From Glycomyces tenuis DSM 44171 (GTDB taxonomy: Bacteria > Actinomycetota > Actinomycetes > Mycobacteriales > Micromonosporaceae): a DNA stretch of 64,000 nucleotides. Made by a program: the position numbers and the translations under genes. This document shows, one piece after another, positions 31,860-42,057 of the stretch; position 1 is the first letter of the stretch; every line of letters begins with the position of its first letter. The DNA lies in contig NZ_ATYW01000015.1 in the NCBI RefSeq assembly GCF_000427885.1, positions 62,001 to 126,000 of the forward strand, read 5' to 3'. The notes beneath the pieces are model-generated. The model saw nothing but the letters and a program-made list of their open reading frames with translations. It did no database searches and was not told where the DNA came from.

Positions 31860-32282
31860 TCACCGGTCTTTCGGCAGCAGCCGGAACGCTCCGCCCTGCA
31901 GTGGTGTCACTGGCCGGAAATCCCGTTCGTCGCGGGTGAGCAGGTCGGTGGTGTGATAGCGGTGGGCGAGAACGACCAGGCTGGCATCGGCGAGGCCGAG
32001 ATCCAGGGCTTTGTACTCGGCGTCGACTTTGATCGCCGTCAGCAGATCCGCGTGCGACAGCGACGGGACTTCGATCATTCCCCCCTCCAGCAGCCGCACC
32101 AGAATGCCGCGCGCCGCCGCGCCGCTCACGACCTTTCGCACCAGGTAGTCGAACTCGGCCAGCACCAATGGGCTCACGAGCAGCGGCCGCGGTTGCGAAG
32201 TGGCGAGTTCGCGCACCGCCATGTGGTGCGGATCGTCAGCGTTGACCAGACTGAGGAGGCAGTTCGTGTCGCAGACGATCAC
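31860..32282 (-). CDS. vapC: PIN-domain toxin ribonuclease VapC
   Basis: 140 residues, a single PIN domain. Acidic active-site residues: Asp5 (IVCDTNCLLSL), Glu in LVLAEFDYLV, Asp in GLADASLVVLA and Asp in TRDERDF. VapC toxins cut specific tRNA or rRNA. The GTG start overlaps the vapB TGA (GTGA). Antitoxin first, toxin second, as usual. It lies between core genes and the ABC-2 exporter, at the left edge of an accessory-looking stretch. Confidence 0.92.
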   Translation of the reverse strand: MIVCDTNCLLSLVNADDPHHMAVRELATSQPRPLLVSPLVLAEFDYLVRKVVSGAAARGILVRLLEGGMIEVPSLSHADLLTAIKVDAEYKALDLGLADASLVVLAHRYHTTDLLTRDERDFRPVTPLQGGAFRLLPKDR

Positions 32283-32503
32283 TCGCCGAAGCCACTCGAT
32301 CGCAGGAACTCCTCATCGTCGTCCAGCGCCGCGAGTTCAGGGCTGTGGATGGTCGGCAGCTTGTCCCACTGCGGCGCTTCGGACGCCAGCCCGGCCGCGA
32401 GAAGCTCACGGATCAACTCGGCCTCGGCCACGCCGCGCTGGGCGGCGCTTCGCCGGAGGGCGTCCTTGAGGTCCTCGGGCAGATAAACCGTGGTCTTCAA
32501 CAT
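32279..32503 (-). CDS. vapB: Ribbon-helix-helix antitoxin VapB
   Basis: 74 residues. The N-terminal ribbon-helix-helix (KTTVYLPEDLKDALRRSAAQRGVAEAELIRELL) binds DNA. The acidic C-terminal tail (ALDDDEEFLRSSGFGE) should wrap the VapC active site. It is translationally coupled to vapC. A perfect 18-bp palindrome starts 9 bp upstream of the start codon and is the likely autoregulatory site. Confidence 0.9.
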   Translation of the reverse strand: MLKTTVYLPEDLKDALRRSAAQRGVAEAELIRELLAAGLASEAPQWDKLPTIHSPELAALDDDEEFLRSSGFGE

Positions 32504-32512
32504 GACTCAAGA

Positions 32513-32530
32513 ATGCCATACGTATGGCAT
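32513..32530 (-). promoter_or_regulatory. VapBC operator palindrome
   Basis: ATGCCATACGTATGGCAT, perfectly symmetric over 18 bp, immediately ahead of vapB. Such sites bind the VapB-VapC complex. Confidence 0.75.
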
Positions 32531-32667
32531 GCCTGCGGTCGATGAAGGCGGGCGGTCCCGCTCCCGGCGGCCTGTGGGTGTTGTGGCCGATCGGGGAGCG
32601 GAACCGCCCCTGATTCAGGTTCTGTGCGCGGCTGGGCTCATGTTCCCTCGCCGAGGCGCGGCCGTAC

Positions 32668-32901
32668 TCACGTTCCCTCGCCGAGTCTCGGGAACGGCTT
32701 GGTGGAGAAGACGACCTCCACGGCGACCTCGAAGTACTCGGCGATCTTCAGCGCCAGGTACAGACTGGGGCTGTACTCGCCGCGTTCGAGGTAGCCGACG
32801 GTCTGGTAGTGGACGCCGAGGGCGTCGGCGAGCTGGCGGCGCGAGATGCCCCGTTCGGCGCGCAGCATCGCGATGCGGTTGTGCACGACGTCGTCGGCCA
32901 C
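32668..32901 (-). CDS. Small XRE-family regulator (YozG/YgzD-like)
   Basis: 77 residues, a single helix-turn-helix: NRIAMLRAERGISRRQLADALGVHYQTVGYLERGEYSPSLYLALKIAEYF. The last 20 residues (VEVVFSTKPFPRL) match the small XRE regulators that follow ABC-2 exporters in many Gram-positive bacteria. It begins 5 bp after the permease gene on the same strand and is probably the operon's own regulator. Confidence 0.88.
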   Translation of the reverse strand: MADDVVHNRIAMLRAERGISRRQLADALGVHYQTVGYLERGEYSPSLYLALKIAEYFEVAVEVVFSTKPFPRLGEGT

Positions 32902-32906
32902 GTGCC

Positions 32907-33754
32907 CTACCCCCAGTTCTGCTGCATCTTCTCGCGCCGGGCCGTCATCGTCGATCCCGACTCACGGCGCGCCATGCGGCTCAACAGCTTCGGCGCGAAC
33001 GCCAGCGACGCCACCGCCCAGGCCGCGAGCACGATGAACATCGTAAGCGTCCGCCAGTCCCCGCCGATCTCCACCGCCACGGCACTGTCGGGCAGCAGGG
33101 CGTGCCGCATGCCGAGCCCGGTCCAGTAGGTGGGGAAGACCTGCCCGATGACCTGGAGCCACTCCGGCAGCGCCGTGACCGGGTAGAAGATGCCGGAGAT
33201 CGCGACGAGCCCCATGAACGGCATCATCACCAGCGCCATGCTGCTGGGGTTGTCGAACAGCGCCCCGAGGACGGCGCCGAGCGGGATGGTCGCCACCAGG
33301 CCGAGCGCCAGCACCGCCAGGAACAGCAGCCAGCGGTCCGGGGAACCGAATTCCACGCCGTCGAAGAACACCAGGCCCACGACCAGGAGCACCACGACGT
33401 TGAAGGCGGTGACGAGCGCCGTCATGCCGAGTTTCCCGACCAGGTAGCCGGTCATGCCTCCCGGCATCGACTTGGCGCGCAGCATGGTGCCGTTGGTGCG
33501 GTCCAGCAGCATGGTGCTGAGGACACCGAGGGCGCCGCCCCAGACGATCATCATGCCGATCAGACTCGGCATGTTCATCGAGCCGAGGGAGACAGGGGAG
33601 TCGTCGACGTCGACGCCGCGCAGGAACAGCAGCACCGTGACCGCGAGGGCGAGCGGGAAGACGATGCCCACTACCTCGGACGGCGTGGCCAGGGAGATCC
33701 TGGTCTCGATCAGGGCCCGGCGCCACCCGGTCTTGTAGGCGTTCACAGCGGGGT

Positions 33755-33758
<4 letters not shown>
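32907..33758 (-). CDS. ABC-2 type transporter permease
   Basis: 283 residues with six membrane segments, starting from a GTG overlapping the ATPase stop (GTGA). A conserved ABC-2 motif lies in MALVMMPFMGLVAISGIFYPVTALPEWLQVIGQVFPTYW. It should form the exporter with the adjacent ATPase. The substrate (drug, lantibiotic or lipid) cannot be told from sequence. The small XRE gene follows it. Confidence 0.9.
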
Positions 33759-34711
<953 letters not shown>

Positions 34712-34862
34712 GATCACCTCCATCATAGGAGTCGTTCGATTGATAGCAGGAATACTACATCTTGACGAACAACTCCGCAATCCGTTATGGCGTCGTGCCG
34801 GTTTCAGGCCGAGCGAGCCGGGCATTCGAGGAGTCGCAGTGGCGTTCGGCACCTTGGAATAT

Positions 34863-34879
34863 ATACCCCCCTAGGGTAT
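34863..34879 (+). promoter_or_regulatory. CsoR-like copper operator upstream of the CopB ATPase
   Basis: ATACCC-CCCTA-GGGTAT is an inverted repeat of the type bound by actinobacterial CsoR (GC-rich core flanked by ATAC/GTAT). It lies 40 bp upstream of the ATPase start. No csoR gene is in the window. Confidence 0.65.
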
Positions 34880-34919
34880 GTTGTGCTGAGGCGTACGACG
34901 ACCCTCGAAGGAGCCGACG

Positions 34920-37103
34920 ATGAGCGACCACCACGCCCCGCACGGGCACCACGGCCACCACCAGGCCGAACACGCGGACCACGAGCGCCACCGGGCCGAG
35001 CACGGGCACCACGGCCATGAGGCCCGCGAGCCCGGGGCCCCCGTTCCGCACGAGCACCGCCAAGCGCACCCCGACCACACCGCCCAGGCGGGCCACGGCT
35101 CCCACGCGGGGCACGACAAGCACGCCGGACACGACCCGGAGGCCTTCCGCCGCAAGTTCTGGCTGACGCTGGCGCTGACGGTCCCGCTCGTCGCCACCAG
35201 CCCCATGATCATGGACTGGTTCGGGTACACACTGGACTTCCCCGGCATCGGGCTCGTCGGCCCCGTGCTCGGCACCGCCGTGTTCGGCTACGGCGGCCGG
35301 CCGTTCCTCGTCGGCGGCGTCCGCGAGATCCAGAGCCGCGCCCCCGGCATGATGCTGTTGATCGCCACCGCCATCACCGTCGCCTACGCCGCCTCCCTCG
35401 CCACCGCGTTCGGCCTGTTCGACCTCGACTTCTGGTGGGAGCTCGGCGCGCTGGTGACGATCATGCTGCTGGGCCACTGGCAGGAGATGAAGGCCATCGG
35501 CCAGGCCCAAGGGGCGCTCGCCGCGCTCGCGGCCCTGCTGCCCGACGAGGCCGAACGCATCGGCCCCGACGGCCGGGCCGCTTCGGTCCCGGTCGCCGAA
35601 CTGGCCGTCGGCGACCTCGTCCTGGTCCGCTCCGGCGCCCGCGTCCCCGCCGACGGCCAGATCGCCGAAGGCGAGGCCGAACTCGACGAGTCCATGATCA
35701 CCGGCGAGTCCAAGCCCGTCCCCAAGGGCCCGGGCGAACGCGTCGTGGCCGGGACGGTCGCCACCGACTCGGCGATCCGCGTCCGCGTCGACGCCGTCGG
35801 CGACGACACGGCCCTGGCGGGCATCCAGCGCCTCGTCTCGCAGGCGCAGTCCTCGCGCGGCAGAGGCCAGGTCCTGGCCGACCGCTTCGCCGCCGCCCTG
35901 TTCTACGTGGCGATGGGCGTCGGCGCCGTCACCTTCGCGGTCTGGTCCCTCGTCGGCGACGTCGCCTCCGGCGTGGTCAGGACCGTCACGGTCCTCGTCA
36001 TCGCCTGCCCGCACGCCCTCGGCCTGGCGATCCCGCTCGTCATCGCGATCACCACCGCGGTCTCGGCGAAGTCCGGGATCCTCGTCAAGGACCGGCTCGC
36101 GATCGAGCGGATGCGCACCGTCGACGCCGTCCTGTTCGACAAGACCGGGACGCTCACCAAAGGCGAGCACACCGTCGCCGGGATCGCCGGAGCCGACGGC
36201 GTCGACTCGGGCGAGGTCCTGCACCTGGCCGCCGCCGTCGAGTCCGACTCCGAGCACCCGCTCGCGCGGGCGATCGTCGCCCACCACGGCCACGCGCACG
36301 GCGAAGGCGCGCACGCGAGCGACTTCCGCTCCCGCACCGGCAGAGGCGTCGAGGCCACCGTGGACGGGCGGCGCCTGGCCGTCGGCGGGCCCGCGCTGCT
36401 GCGCGAGCTCGGCGCCGAGGCCCCGCGCGAACTCGGCGGCGAGACCGAGCGCTGGTCGGCCCGCGGAGCGACGGTCCTGTACCTGGTCGATCTCGGGCCG
36501 TCCCGGGTGCTCGGCGCGATCGCGCTCGAAGACGAGATCCGGCCCGAAGCGAAGCAGGCCATCGCCGAGCTGCGCTCGCAGGGGATCGAGACGATCGCGA
36601 TGATCACCGGCGACGCCAGAGCCGTCGCCGAGGCCGTCGCCGCCGACCTCGGCTTCACCGGACGCGACGAGGTCTTCGCGGACGTGCTGCCCGCCGACAA
36701 GGACCGGGCCGTGGCCGAACTCCAGGGCCGGGGCCTGACCGTGGCGATGGTCGGCGACGGCGTCAACGACGCGCCGGCGCTCGCCAGGGCCGACGTCGGC
36801 ATCGCGATCGGCGCGGGCACGGACGTGGCGATCGAGTCCGCCGGAGTGGTGCTGGCCTCCTCGGACCCGCGCGGCGTCAGCGGCGTGATCCGGCTGTCGA
36901 AGGCGAGCTACCGCAAGATGATCGAGAACCTCGCGTGGGCGGCGGGCTACAACGTCGTCGCGATCCCGCTCGCGGCGGGCGTGCTGGCCTGGGCCGGGTT
37001 CACCCTGAGCCCGGCCGTCGGAGCGGTGCTCATGTCGGCCTCGACGATCGTCGTGGCGCTCAACGCGCAGCTGCTGCGCCGCGTCGAGCTCGCGCCGCGG
37101 TAG
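34920..37103 (+). CDS. copB: CopB-type (P1B-3) copper-translocating P-type ATPase
   Basis: 727 residues. The first ~72 residues contain 23 histidines (HHAPHGHHGHH and similar runs), a metal-binding tail. About eight membrane helices follow. The transmembrane metal motif is CPH (VIACPHALGLAIPL), which defines P1B-3 pumps, not the CPC of CopA. The phosphorylation site is DKTGTLT, the actuator loop reads TGES, and the hinge is GDGVNDAPAL. It should export Cu(II)/Cu(I) or silver. There is no classical CxxC metal-binding domain. A CsoR-like operator and GAAGGAG precede the ATG. Confidence 0.94.
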   Translation: MSDHHAPHGHHGHHQAEHADHERHRAEHGHHGHEAREPGAPVPHEHRQAHPDHTAQAGHGSHAGHDKHAGHDPEAFRRKFWLTLALTVPLVATSPMIMDWFGYTLDFPGIGLVGPVLGTAVFGYGGRPFLVGGVREIQSRAPGMMLLIATAITVAYAASLATAFGLFDLDFWWELGALVTIMLLGHWQEMKAIGQAQGALAALAALLPDEAERIGPDGRAASVPVAELAVGDLVLVRSGARVPADGQIAEGEAELDESMITGESKPVPKGPGERVVAGTVATDSAIRVRVDAVGDDTALAGIQRLVSQAQSSRGRGQVLADRFAAALFYVAMGVGAVTFAVWSLVGDVASGVVRTVTVLVIACPHALGLAIPLVIAITTAVSAKSGILVKDRLAIERMRTVDAVLFDKTGTLTKGEHTVAGIAGADGVDSGEVLHLAAAVESDSEHPLARAIVAHHGHAHGEGAHASDFRSRTGRGVEATVDGRRLAVGGPALLRELGAEAPRELGGETERWSARGATVLYLVDLGPSRVLGAIALEDEIRPEAKQAIAELRSQGIETIAMITGDARAVAEAVAADLGFTGRDEVFADVLPADKDRAVAELQGRGLTVAMVGDGVNDAPALARADVGIAIGAGTDVAIESAGVVLASSDPRGVSGVIRLSKASYRKMIENLAWAAGYNVVAIPLAAGVLAWAGFTLSPAVGAVLMSASTIVVALNAQLLRRVELAPR

Positions 37104-37160
37104 CGCCGAGCGCCGGGGCCGCCGGCCAGTGGGGGGCCTGCGGCCCCGGCGCCGTCCCGG

Positions 37161-38186
37161 TCAGCCTTTGCGCTTCTCCCCCGAGCGGGCCAGGACCCGT
37201 TGCAGCAGGATGAAGGCCAGCAGCAGGACGCCGACGACGATCCTGGCCCACCACGAGGACAGGTTCCCCTGGAAGGCGATGATCGTCGAGAGCAGGCCCA
37301 TGACCATGACGCCCGCGACCGTGCCGAGGACGAAGCCGGCGCCGCCGGTCAGGAGCGTCCCGCCGACGACGACGGCCGCGATCGCGTCGAGTTCGAAGCC
37401 GACGCCGGCGAGCGGGTTGGCGCTCTTGGTGTAGAACGCGGCGACGACGCCGCCGAGCGCGGCGCAGAAGCCGCTGATGGCGTACACGCCGATCTTGGTG
37501 CGCGCCACCGGCAGGCCCATGAGCAGCGCCGACTGCTCGGAGCCGCCGACGGCGTACACGCCGCGCCCGAACCTGGTGTAGTGCAGGACGACGAACGCGA
37601 CGATGACGACGGCGAAGGCGATGAACGAGATGTACGGCAGGCTGAAGCCGCCGTCCCGCGGGTCGCCGAACTCGACGCGCTCCATGCCCCACGAGAAGAA
37701 GTCGATCTCCCTGATGGACACGTCGTGGTCGGAGATCTGGAGCGTCAGGCCCCGGTAGAGGAACAGGCCCGCCAGAGTCGCGATGAACGGCTGCACGTTG
37801 AAGTAGTGGATGACCGCGCCGGTGAAGGTGCCCGAGAGGACCCCGAAGGCGAGCACGGCCGGGACGGCGACGCTCGCGGGGAGTCCGGCGTCGACGGTCA
37901 GCCAGGCGCAGGCCATCGTCGAGAACGCCATCACCGAGCCCACCGACAGGTCGATGCCGCCCGAGAGGATCACGAACGTCATGCCGACGGCGACGATGAG
38001 GAGCGCGGCGTTGCCGATGAACAGGTCCGGGATCAGCTGCGGGTTGTCGAAGTTGCGGTAGCGGGCGATCCCGCCGAGGTACATGGCCGCCAGCAGCACC
38101 ACGGTGGCGCCGACGGGGATGTAGCGGCTGAGGCCGTCGAAGAGCGTGGAGCGGGTCGGCCGCTCGGTCAGCGTGGTGCTGCTCAT
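37161..38186 (-). CDS. yjfF: Sugar ABC transporter permease (YjfF-like)
   Basis: 341 residues with about eight to ten membrane segments. The BPD_transp_2 signature SGGIDLSVGSVMAFSTM is typical of ribose/galactofuranose-type permeases. The ATG overlaps the stop of the preceding permease (ATGA). It is the fourth gene of a four-gene importer, matching the E. coli order ytfQ-ytfR-ytfT-yjfF for galactofuranose. The substrate here is inferred only from that order. Confidence 0.88.
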   Translation of the reverse strand: MSSTTLTERPTRSTLFDGLSRYIPVGATVVLLAAMYLGGIARYRNFDNPQLIPDLFIGNAALLIVAVGMTFVILSGGIDLSVGSVMAFSTMACAWLTVDAGLPASVAVPAVLAFGVLSGTFTGAVIHYFNVQPFIATLAGLFLYRGLTLQISDHDVSIREIDFFSWGMERVEFGDPRDGGFSLPYISFIAFAVVIVAFVVLHYTRFGRGVYAVGGSEQSALLMGLPVARTKIGVYAISGFCAALGGVVAAFYTKSANPLAGVGFELDAIAAVVVGGTLLTGGAGFVLGTVAGVMVMGLLSTIIAFQGNLSSWWARIVVGVLLLAFILLQRVLARSGEKRKG

Positions 38187-39280
38187 TTGGCGAGGGCTTT
38201 CTCGGGGTCGGGGTCGGTGGGCGCCGGCTCGGCCGCTCTGGGCCGGAACGGTCTGAGGATCCAGGCGCGGAACTCCGGCGACTGGAGCATCGCGACGATG
38301 AACACCACGATCGCCTTGGCGGTGAACTGCCACTGGCTGGACAGGCCGACGTTGATGATGGTGACCTCGAGGGTGCCGATGATGACCACGCCGACAGTGG
38401 TGCCCAGCAGGAAGAACCGGCCGCCCATGAGCGCGGTGCCGCCGATGACGACCGCGAGGATCGCGTCCAGTTCGATCCACAAGCCGCCGTTGTTGGCGTC
38501 GGCGCTGCCGAGGTTGGCCGCGCCGATGAGCCCGGCGAGCCCGGCGCAGGTCCCGGCGATGAGGTAGGCCAGGACGGTGATGCCCTTGGAGCGGATCCCG
38601 GCCAGGCGGGACGCCTCGGGGTTGCCGCCGACCGATTCGAGCAGCATGCCCAGGGCGGTGGTGCGGGTGAGCAGGACGAGCGCGGCGAAGACGGCGGCGC
38701 CGATCCAGATCGGCACCGGGACGGTCGCTATGGCGCCGCGCCCGAGTTCGACGAACGGCGAGCTGTCGGCGACGGTCGGGATCTGCCCGCCGGTGATGAG
38801 CTGGGCGATGCCCCGTCCGGCGATCATGAGGATCAGGGTCGCCACGATCGGCTGGACGCCGAAGTGGGCGACCATGGTGCCGTTCCAGGCGCCGATGAGG
38901 GCGGCGATCGCGAGCGCGAGCGCGACGGCGGCGGCGACGGCCCCGACCGCGGACTGGTCGCGGCCGGCCAGGTACTGGCAGGCGATGGCCGCGCCGATGG
39001 CGTAGACCGCGCCGACCGACAGGTCGATGCCCTTGGTGGCGATGACGAGCGTCATGCCGAGCGCGATCAACAGCAGCGGCGCGGCGCGGCGCAGGATGTT
39101 GACGAACGCGCCGGAGAGCCGGTCGTCGTGGACGTCGGGGACGATGAAGTCGAAGCCGGTGACGGCGATGTTGACGATGAGCAGGGCCGCGAGGACGATG
39201 AGCGGCCACATGAGCCGCTTGAGGTAGGCGCCGGCCCGCCCCTCGCCCGCCGTCCGGCCCGCGTTGGACGCCTTGCTCAT
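38183..39280 (-). CDS. ytfT: Sugar ABC transporter permease (YtfT-like)
   Basis: 365 residues. The first permease of the pair carries TKGIDLSVGAVYAIGAAIACQ (family signature) and a longer N-terminus than YjfF. It heterodimerises with the next permease. Its start overlaps the ATPase stop (ATGA), and the whole operon is coupled. Confidence 0.88.
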   Translation of the reverse strand: MSKASNAGRTAGEGRAGAYLKRLMWPLIVLAALLIVNIAVTGFDFIVPDVHDDRLSGAFVNILRRAAPLLLIALGMTLVIATKGIDLSVGAVYAIGAAIACQYLAGRDQSAVGAVAAAVALALAIAALIGAWNGTMVAHFGVQPIVATLILMIAGRGIAQLITGGQIPTVADSSPFVELGRGAIATVPVPIWIGAAVFAALVLLTRTTALGMLLESVGGNPEASRLAGIRSKGITVLAYLIAGTCAGLAGLIGAANLGSADANNGGLWIELDAILAVVIGGTALMGGRFFLLGTTVGVVIIGTLEVTIINVGLSSQWQFTAKAIVVFIVAMLQSPEFRAWILRPFRPRAAEPAPTDPDPEKALAK

Positions 39281-40797
39281 TCGGCGCCCCCTCGGGTGAC
39301 GATCGTGTCGACGATGCGTTCGGTGGTCATGTCGGACTCCTGGTGGAGGACGTCGATGAGCTCGCGGTCGCGCAGGACGGCGATCCGGTCGGACAGCCGG
39401 GTGACCTCCTCGAGCTCGGCGGAGACGAACAGGACGGCCATGCCGCCCTCGGACAGCTCGGCGACCAGGCGCTGGATGTCGGCCTTGGCGCCGACGTCGA
39501 TGCCGCGGGTGGGCTCGTCGAGGATGAGCAGGCGCGGCTCGATGAGCAGCCAGCGGGCCAGGAGGACCTTCTGCTGGTTGCCGCCGGAGAGGTTCTTGAC
39601 CGGCAGGTCGCCGTTGGCCGGCCGGATGTCGAGTTTGGCGATGAACTCGGCGACCAGTTCGGCGCGGCGGGCGGGCGGGATGGCCCTGGCCCAGCCGCGG
39701 GAGGCCTGCATCGCGAGGATCATGTTCTCGGCGACGGTCAGCTCCCCTACGAGCCCTTCGGTCTTGCGGTTCTCAGGGCAGAAGCCGATGCCGCGCGCGG
39801 CGGCGGTGCGGGGGTTGTGGCCGCCGAGCCTTCGCCCGTCGAATTCGATCGCGCCCGAGTCGTGGCGGTCGGCTCCGGCGATGAGCCGGACGGTCTCGGT
39901 GCGGCCCGAGCCGAGGAGCCCGGCGAGCCCGACGACCTCGCCTTCGCGGATGTCGAGGTCGAAGGGGGCTATGGCGCCCTTGCGGCCCAGGCCCTTGGCG
40001 GAGACGAGCGGCGCCGCTTCGGCCGCGCCTCCTGCGGAGGAGCGCCGTTCGAGCGCTTCGAGCGCCTCGATCTCGCGGCCGAGCATGTGGCCGATGAGCT
40101 CGTTCTCCGGCAGTTCGGCCGTGGCCCATTCGCCGACGAGCCTCCCGTTGCGCAGCACGGTCATCCGGTCGCAGATCTCGTAGACCTGGTCGAGGAAGTG
40201 GGAGATGAACACCAGGGCGCAGCCGTTGTCGGCGAGGGTGCGCATGACGCGCAGCAGCACGGCGACCTCTTCGCGGTCGAGCGAGGAGGTCGGCTCGTCG
40301 AGGATGAGGACCTTGGCCTCGATGTCGACGGCGCGGGCGATGGCGACGAGCTGCTGCGTGGCGATCGAGTAGGACGACAGCGGCGCGGCGACGTTGAGGT
40401 CGACGCCGATGTCGGACAGCAGGGCCTGCGCGCGGCGGCGCATGGCGCGGAAGTTGATGAACGGCCCCAGGCGCGGCTCGCGCCCGGCGAAGAGGTTCTC
40501 GGCCACCGACAGGTTGTCGGTGAGGTTGACCTCCTGGTAGACCGTGGAGATCCCGCCGGACTGGGCGTGGCCGGGGCTGTGGAAGCGGACCGGCCGGCCG
40601 TCGAGGAGGATCCGTCCGGCGTCGGGGCTGTGGACGCCGGTGAGGACTTTGATCAGTGTGGACTTCCCGGCGCCGTTCTCGCCCATGATGGCGTGGATCT
40701 CGCCGGGCCGGAGGGTGAAGTCGACGCCGTCGAGGGCGCGGACTCCGGTGAAGTCCTTCGTGATGCCGGTCATCTGGACGATCGGCTCGTCGGACAT
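39277..40797 (-). CDS. ytfR: Sugar ABC transporter ATP-binding protein, double ABC domain (YtfR-like)
   Basis: 506 residues with two ABC domains. The N-terminal one has GENGAGKSTLIKVLTG and LILDEPTSSLDREE, but its signature region reads YSIATQQLVAIARA, divergent as in RbsA-type ATPases. The C-terminal one has GLLGSGRTETVRL as Walker A (degenerate) and LSGGNQQKVLLARWLL with LLILDEPTRGIDVG. This layout is that of carbohydrate importers of the RbsA/YtfR class. It lies between the binding protein and the permeases. Confidence 0.92.
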   Translation of the reverse strand: MSDEPIVQMTGITKDFTGVRALDGVDFTLRPGEIHAIMGENGAGKSTLIKVLTGVHSPDAGRILLDGRPVRFHSPGHAQSGGISTVYQEVNLTDNLSVAENLFAGREPRLGPFINFRAMRRRAQALLSDIGVDLNVAAPLSSYSIATQQLVAIARAVDIEAKVLILDEPTSSLDREEVAVLLRVMRTLADNGCALVFISHFLDQVYEICDRMTVLRNGRLVGEWATAELPENELIGHMLGREIEALEALERRSSAGGAAEAAPLVSAKGLGRKGAIAPFDLDIREGEVVGLAGLLGSGRTETVRLIAGADRHDSGAIEFDGRRLGGHNPRTAAARGIGFCPENRKTEGLVGELTVAENMILAMQASRGWARAIPPARRAELVAEFIAKLDIRPANGDLPVKNLSGGNQQKVLLARWLLIEPRLLILDEPTRGIDVGAKADIQRLVAELSEGGMAVLFVSAELEEVTRLSDRIAVLRDRELIDVLHQESDMTTERIVDTIVTRGGAE

Positions 40798-40902
40798 GGG
40801 CTCTCACCTTCGCTCGGTGGACGGGTCGGAGGGCTGGGGCGTCCGGGCGGCCGGCGGGACTCGGTCTCGCCGTCGCCGCCCGGACGCGGGGCGGTCGACC
40901 GT

Positions 40903-41889
40903 CTAGAACTGCCGGTTGGGCAGCTCGGCCTCGAACTGGTCGGCGGTGAAGGCGCCCTCTTCGACGGGGGTGAACTTCTCGACGTCCTCGCCGTTCGCGA
41001 CCTGGACGACGAGGTCCATCAGCTGGTCGCCGAAGGCGGGGTTGCACTCGACGATGTAGTTGAGCTTGCCTTCGACGCCGGCCTGGAATCCGGCCTTGGA
41101 GCCGTCGACGATGATGATCTTGATGTCCTCGCCCGGCACGTACCCGGCCTCTTCGATCGCCTGGATCGCGCCGAGGCCCATCTCGTCGTTGTGGGCGTAG
41201 AGGAGGTCGATGTCGTCGAGGCCGTGGGTCGAGATGAAGGTCTCCATGACGGCCTTGCCGCCTTCGGCGGTGAAGTCGCCGGACTGGGAGTCGACCAGTT
41301 CGTACGAGAAGCCCTCGGAGTCGAGGACCTCGAAGAAGCCCTCGTTGCGGTCGTTGGCCGGCGCCGCGCCGACGGTGCCTTCGAGCTGGAGGATGCGGGT
41401 GGTGTCGTTCTCGGCGAACTCCTGTGTGGTCCAGGTGCCGGCCTTGCGGCCCTCCTCGACGAAGTCGGAGCCGATGCGGGTGACGTAGAGGTCCTCGTCG
41501 GCGGCCTCGATGCCGCGGTCGGCGAGGATCACGGGGATGCCGGCCTGCTCGGCCTCGGTGAGGATGTCGGTCCAGCCGGTCTCGACCACCGGTGCCAGGA
41601 CGATGACGTCGACCTTCTGAGTGATGAAGTTGCGGATCGCGTCGATCTGCTTCTCCTGCTCCTGCTGGGCGTCGACGAACTGGAGGTCGGCAATGCGGTC
41701 GTCGGCGGCGGCCGAGTCCTGCACGGACTGGGAGTTCGCGGTGCGCCAGGCCGATTCGGCGCCGACCTGGGCGAAGCCGACGACCAGTCCGTCCTCGGAA
41801 CCGCCGCCGCCGTCGTCGCCCGAGCCGCAGGCCGCCGCGCTGAGGAGGAGTGCTCCGGCCGCTAGGCCGGCAAGGGATTTCTTGAGCAC
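40903..41889 (-). CDS. ytfQ: Sugar ABC transporter substrate-binding lipoprotein (YtfQ-like)
   Basis: 328 residues. The lipobox LLSAAACGSG makes it a lipoprotein, with a Gly/Asp/Glu-rich tether after the Cys. The periplasmic-binding protein type 1 fold is visible: VGFAQVGAESAWRTANSQSV (typical of YtfQ), DVIVLAPVVETGW, LLYAHNDEMGLGAIQAIEEAG, and VECNPAFGDQLMDLV. YtfQ in E. coli binds galactofuranose. It is the first gene of the importer, with two tandem LacI-type operators upstream. Confidence 0.92.
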   Translation of the reverse strand: MLKKSLAGLAAGALLLSAAACGSGDDGGGGSEDGLVVGFAQVGAESAWRTANSQSVQDSAAADDRIADLQFVDAQQEQEKQIDAIRNFITQKVDVIVLAPVVETGWTDILTEAEQAGIPVILADRGIEAADEDLYVTRIGSDFVEEGRKAGTWTTQEFAENDTTRILQLEGTVGAAPANDRNEGFFEVLDSEGFSYELVDSQSGDFTAEGGKAVMETFISTHGLDDIDLLYAHNDEMGLGAIQAIEEAGYVPGEDIKIIIVDGSKAGFQAGVEGKLNYIVECNPAFGDQLMDLVVQVANGEDVEKFTPVEEGAFTADQFEAELPNRQF

Positions 41890-41947
41890 GGGAGTGCTGC
41901 CTTTCTACTGGAGTGAGATTTTGAGGGATTTGAATTCATTAGGTGCA

Positions 41948-41985
41948 TGTTACCGATCATATTTTTGCCGGTGTTACCGCTCAGG
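41948..41985 (-). promoter_or_regulatory. Two tandem LacI-type operators upstream of the sugar importer
   Basis: TGTTACCGATCATA (41948-41961) and TGTTACCGCTCAGG (41972-41985) share the TGTTACCG half and fit TGTTAnCGnTnAnA, the LacI-family palindrome with central CG. They are 24 bp apart, just over two helical turns, and lie about 60 bp before the ytfQ start. The repeat is exact in its first eight bases. Confidence 0.6.
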
Positions 41986-42057
41986 TCAAGGCTCGACGGT
42001 CCGCGAGGCGTAACAATTCAGCAACGCAGGGGCAGCAGTGTCCAGAATGAACCGGTG

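Noticed and set aside
34712-34919. csoR gene near the copper ATPase
   Set aside because: Only the operator-like inverted repeat is present; no CsoR-type ORF exists in the gap or nearby.
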